This document shows, in pieces, positions 7,128 to 8,246 of a DNA stretch of 8,246 nt. Location: positions 1-8,246 of the forward strand of contig JAQVNH010000036.1 in NCBI GenBank assembly GCA_028703215.1, written 5' to 3'. Both the position numbers and the translations under genes were made by a program. Each line of letters opens with the position of its first letter. Position 1 is the stretch's first letter. Below the pieces are notes generated by a model. That model was not told where the DNA came from. It saw nothing but the letters and a program-made list of their open reading frames with translations, and ran no database searches. The DNA is from Eubacteriales bacterium (GTDB lineage Bacteria > Bacillota > Clostridia > Acetivibrionales > STF1-152).

Positions 7128-7170
7128 AAAAGACACAGCCGCAGCAGGTATGCGGCTATGTCTTTTCTTT
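7128..7170 (+). terminator. Terminator after ilvB, possibly bidirectional
   Basis: The arms 7128-7143 and 7151-7166 pair at 15 of 16 positions (a single C-A mismatch at 7136/7158) around a 7-nt loop. The core GCCGCA/TGCGGC is flanked by AAAAGACA/TGTCTTTT, and TCTTTTCTTT (7161-7170) forms the downstream T-rich side on the plus strand. Read on the minus strand the stem ends in TTTT and continues into another T-rich stretch (complement of 7105-7131), so it could also end the converging GH130 transcript. It lies 84 nt after the ilvB stop and about 65 nt beyond the GH130 stop. Confidence 0.85.
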
Positions 7171-7193
7171 AATTGAATGCATGTATTTTTTCT

Positions 7194-7217
7194 CCGAATA
7201 AAATCATGTGTATTCGG
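7194..7217. repeat. Small inverted repeat beyond the GH130 stop codon
   Basis: CCGAATA (7194-7200) and TATTCGG (7211-7217) form a perfect 7-bp stem with a 10-nt loop. It lies 15 nt past the GH130 stop. On neither strand does a T run follow the stem, so it is not a classical terminator. It may be a 3'-UTR stem of the GH130 mRNA placed before the main terminator. Confidence 0.45.
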
Positions 7218-7231
7218 GCAATTATCAAATA

Positions 7232-8197
7232 CTACTGTCCCTTCAGGCAAGCATCAACCAATTCGCTGAGTCTGCCGGTCGCCAGGCCGATATAAGTATC
7301 TGCGCAGCCGTAATAGACCCGGATCTCATCCTTTGTCTCATCGGCAATCGCGCCGCAAATGAACACTACATTCGGGACGATTCCGTTGAATTCGTATGGT
7401 TCATAGGGTTCCAGTATTGTACTGTAGGTTTTTCCGCGGATAATCTCGGGATTTTCAAGATCCAGGAGAATTGCGCCTATGCTGTAACGATGTCCGGAGC
7501 TGTTTTCTTCCACTCCATGGATCAATACGAGCCACCCCTCTTTGGTTTTGATGGGAGGCGTGGGTCCGATTTTTGTTCCGCACCAATGAGAGTAACCGGG
7601 TTTCAAAAGCGGGCGGTGATTTCCCCAATAAATCAAGTCCGGCGAATATGAGACCCAGATATTTCCCATATAATGAAGCTGATTCGGCGCGACTCTGTAC
7701 GGCCTGTCGATACGCGCGTAGAGCCCGTTGATCTTTTCGGGAAACAGGCAGGGAAGGCGGTTATCCGGAAGCGAAATTATATTCACATACTCATGCTTTT
7801 TAAAATCCGTGGTTTTCCCCAAAATCCCGAATGTTCCCCACGAGCCGCAGCCGGGGTGGATTATATAATATGTGTCGCCGATCTTTGTTACGCGCAGGTC
7901 AATAGCCTGATCGCCGGCGGTCTTATACGGTTCATTCTCGTTTTTATAAATAAAAGGTTCTTCGGTATTGATGTCAAAGTGTATTCCGTCATCGCTCACT
8001 GCGACATGAGTTGTCGTCATCTGCCGCACGCCTTTATAGCAGTAAGGCTTGTTATGCAAAACCGATACAAGCAGCAGAGTTTTGCCGTTGAACATTGTTT
8101 GTCCCGGATTGAACACGGCCTTTGAGCCGGGAAAATCTTTCGGAGTTATAATCGGGTTGCCGGGATACCGTTTCAGAATATTTTCTTCTGCGAGCAT
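7232..8197 (-). CDS. GH130-family glycoside phosphorylase-like protein
   Basis: GH130 enzymes are cytoplasmic or secreted five-bladed beta-propellers that mostly phosphorolyse beta-mannosides (1,4- or 1,2-linked) to mannose 1-phosphate. This 321-residue protein has no signal peptide, so it should act in the cytoplasm. Family landmarks in order are RYPGNPIITP (10-19), VFNPG (28-32), VAVSDDGIHF (65-74), D-L-R-V-T (100-104) where Asp100 matches the catalytic Asp of the usual D-P-R-V-T, LFPEKINGLYARIDRP (151-166), VSYSPDLIYWG (182-192), KIGPTPPIKTKEGWL (209-223), HGV (His228), GAILLDLENP (241-250) and NGIVPNVVFICG (271-282). Arg165 and His228 fall where phosphate-binding residues are expected, which favours a phosphorylase over a hydrolase. 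The block after VFNPG (LLLVSVLHNK, 41-50) lacks the Arg usual in LLxRxE, so the substrate may differ. The start at 8197 has AAGGAGG 9 nt upstream. It converges on ilvB, and no sugar genes lie next to it in the window. Confidence 0.85.
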   Translation of the reverse strand: MLAEENILKRYPGNPIITPKDFPGSKAVFNPGQTMFNGKTLLLVSVLHNKPYCYKGVRQMTTTHVAVSDDGIHFDINTEEPFIYKNENEPYKTAGDQAIDLRVTKIGDTYYIIHPGCGSWGTFGILGKTTDFKKHEYVNIISLPDNRLPCLFPEKINGLYARIDRPYRVAPNQLHYMGNIWVSYSPDLIYWGNHRPLLKPGYSHWCGTKIGPTPPIKTKEGWLVLIHGVEENSSGHRYSIGAILLDLENPEIIRGKTYSTILEPYEPYEFNGIVPNVVFICGAIADETKDEIRVYYGCADTYIGLATGRLSELVDACLKGQ

Positions 8198-8206
8198 AAA
8201 ACGACT

Positions 8207-8213
8207 CCTCCTT
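8207..8213 (-). promoter_or_regulatory. Ribosome binding site of the GH130 gene
   Basis: On the minus strand AAGGAGG lies 9 nt before the ATG at 8197-8195 (7 nt if the following AG is counted). It is a strong site and fixes the start. Confidence 0.8.
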
Positions 8214-8246
8214 GTTATTGTTGTCAGGCAATTGTTGACCGGAATT

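Noticed and set aside
7208..8125. Two open frames on the plus strand (7208-7651 and 7673-8125)
   Set aside because: Both are antisense to the GH130 gene, whose protein has clear family motifs along its whole length; the plus-strand products match nothing I know.
1..8246. CRISPR array, transposon, tRNA or phage/defence genes
   Set aside because: No regular direct repeats, terminal inverted repeats, transposase or integrase motifs, or tRNA-like structures were seen; almost all sequence is explained by the seven genes listed.

Overview
The window suggests a chromosome segment of an anaerobic, low-to-mid GC Firmicute, most likely of the Clostridia. The evidence is the strong AGGAGG-type ribosome sites, the use of TTG starts, frequent ATA and AGA/AGG codons, and the family set: a GldG/DUF4340 pair, a DUF5711-like/CvpA pair, and an IlvD with a glycine at the position where [2Fe-2S] types carry a cysteine. 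The genus cannot be told from this sequence.

Layout. (1) At the left edge lies the last ~39 codons of a GldG-type ABC-transporter-associated protein, overlapping by ATGA a DUF4340 protein (118-1560); a rho-independent terminator follows. (2) A second two-gene unit encodes a membrane-anchored, predicted beta-propeller protein (DUF5711-like, 1697-2881) and a CvpA-family four-helix membrane protein (2878-3525), overlapping by TTGA. (3) A sigma-70/sigma-A-like promoter and a perfect 10-bp hairpin introduce a branched-chain amino acid unit: ilvD (3679-5337) and ilvB (5376-7043). It ends at a strong terminator that may work in both directions. (4) On the minus strand, converging on that terminator, is a divergent GH130 glycoside phosphorylase-like gene (7232-8197).

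How the genes work together. The GldG-like and DUF4340 proteins are expected to be the extracytoplasmic partners of an ABC transporter whose ATPase and permease would lie to the left of the window. The DUF5711-like and CvpA proteins are translationally coupled and probably act together at the membrane; their job is not known. IlvB makes acetolactate or acetohydroxybutyrate and IlvD carries out the dehydration two steps later, so the pair covers two of the four common steps of valine, isoleucine and leucine synthesis. The AHAS small subunit (ilvN) and ilvC are not next to them. The GH130 gene is probably an independent sugar-metabolism gene.

Overall this is mostly ordinary housekeeping and accessory sequence. 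I saw no CRISPR array, mobile element, tRNA or rRNA, and no convincing undescribed defence or biosynthetic system. The points most worth a second look are the hairpin placed at the predicted ilvD transcript start, the threefold repeat in the DUF4340 protein, the TTG-started coupled DUF5711/CvpA pair, and the altered active-site neighbourhood of the GH130 protein.
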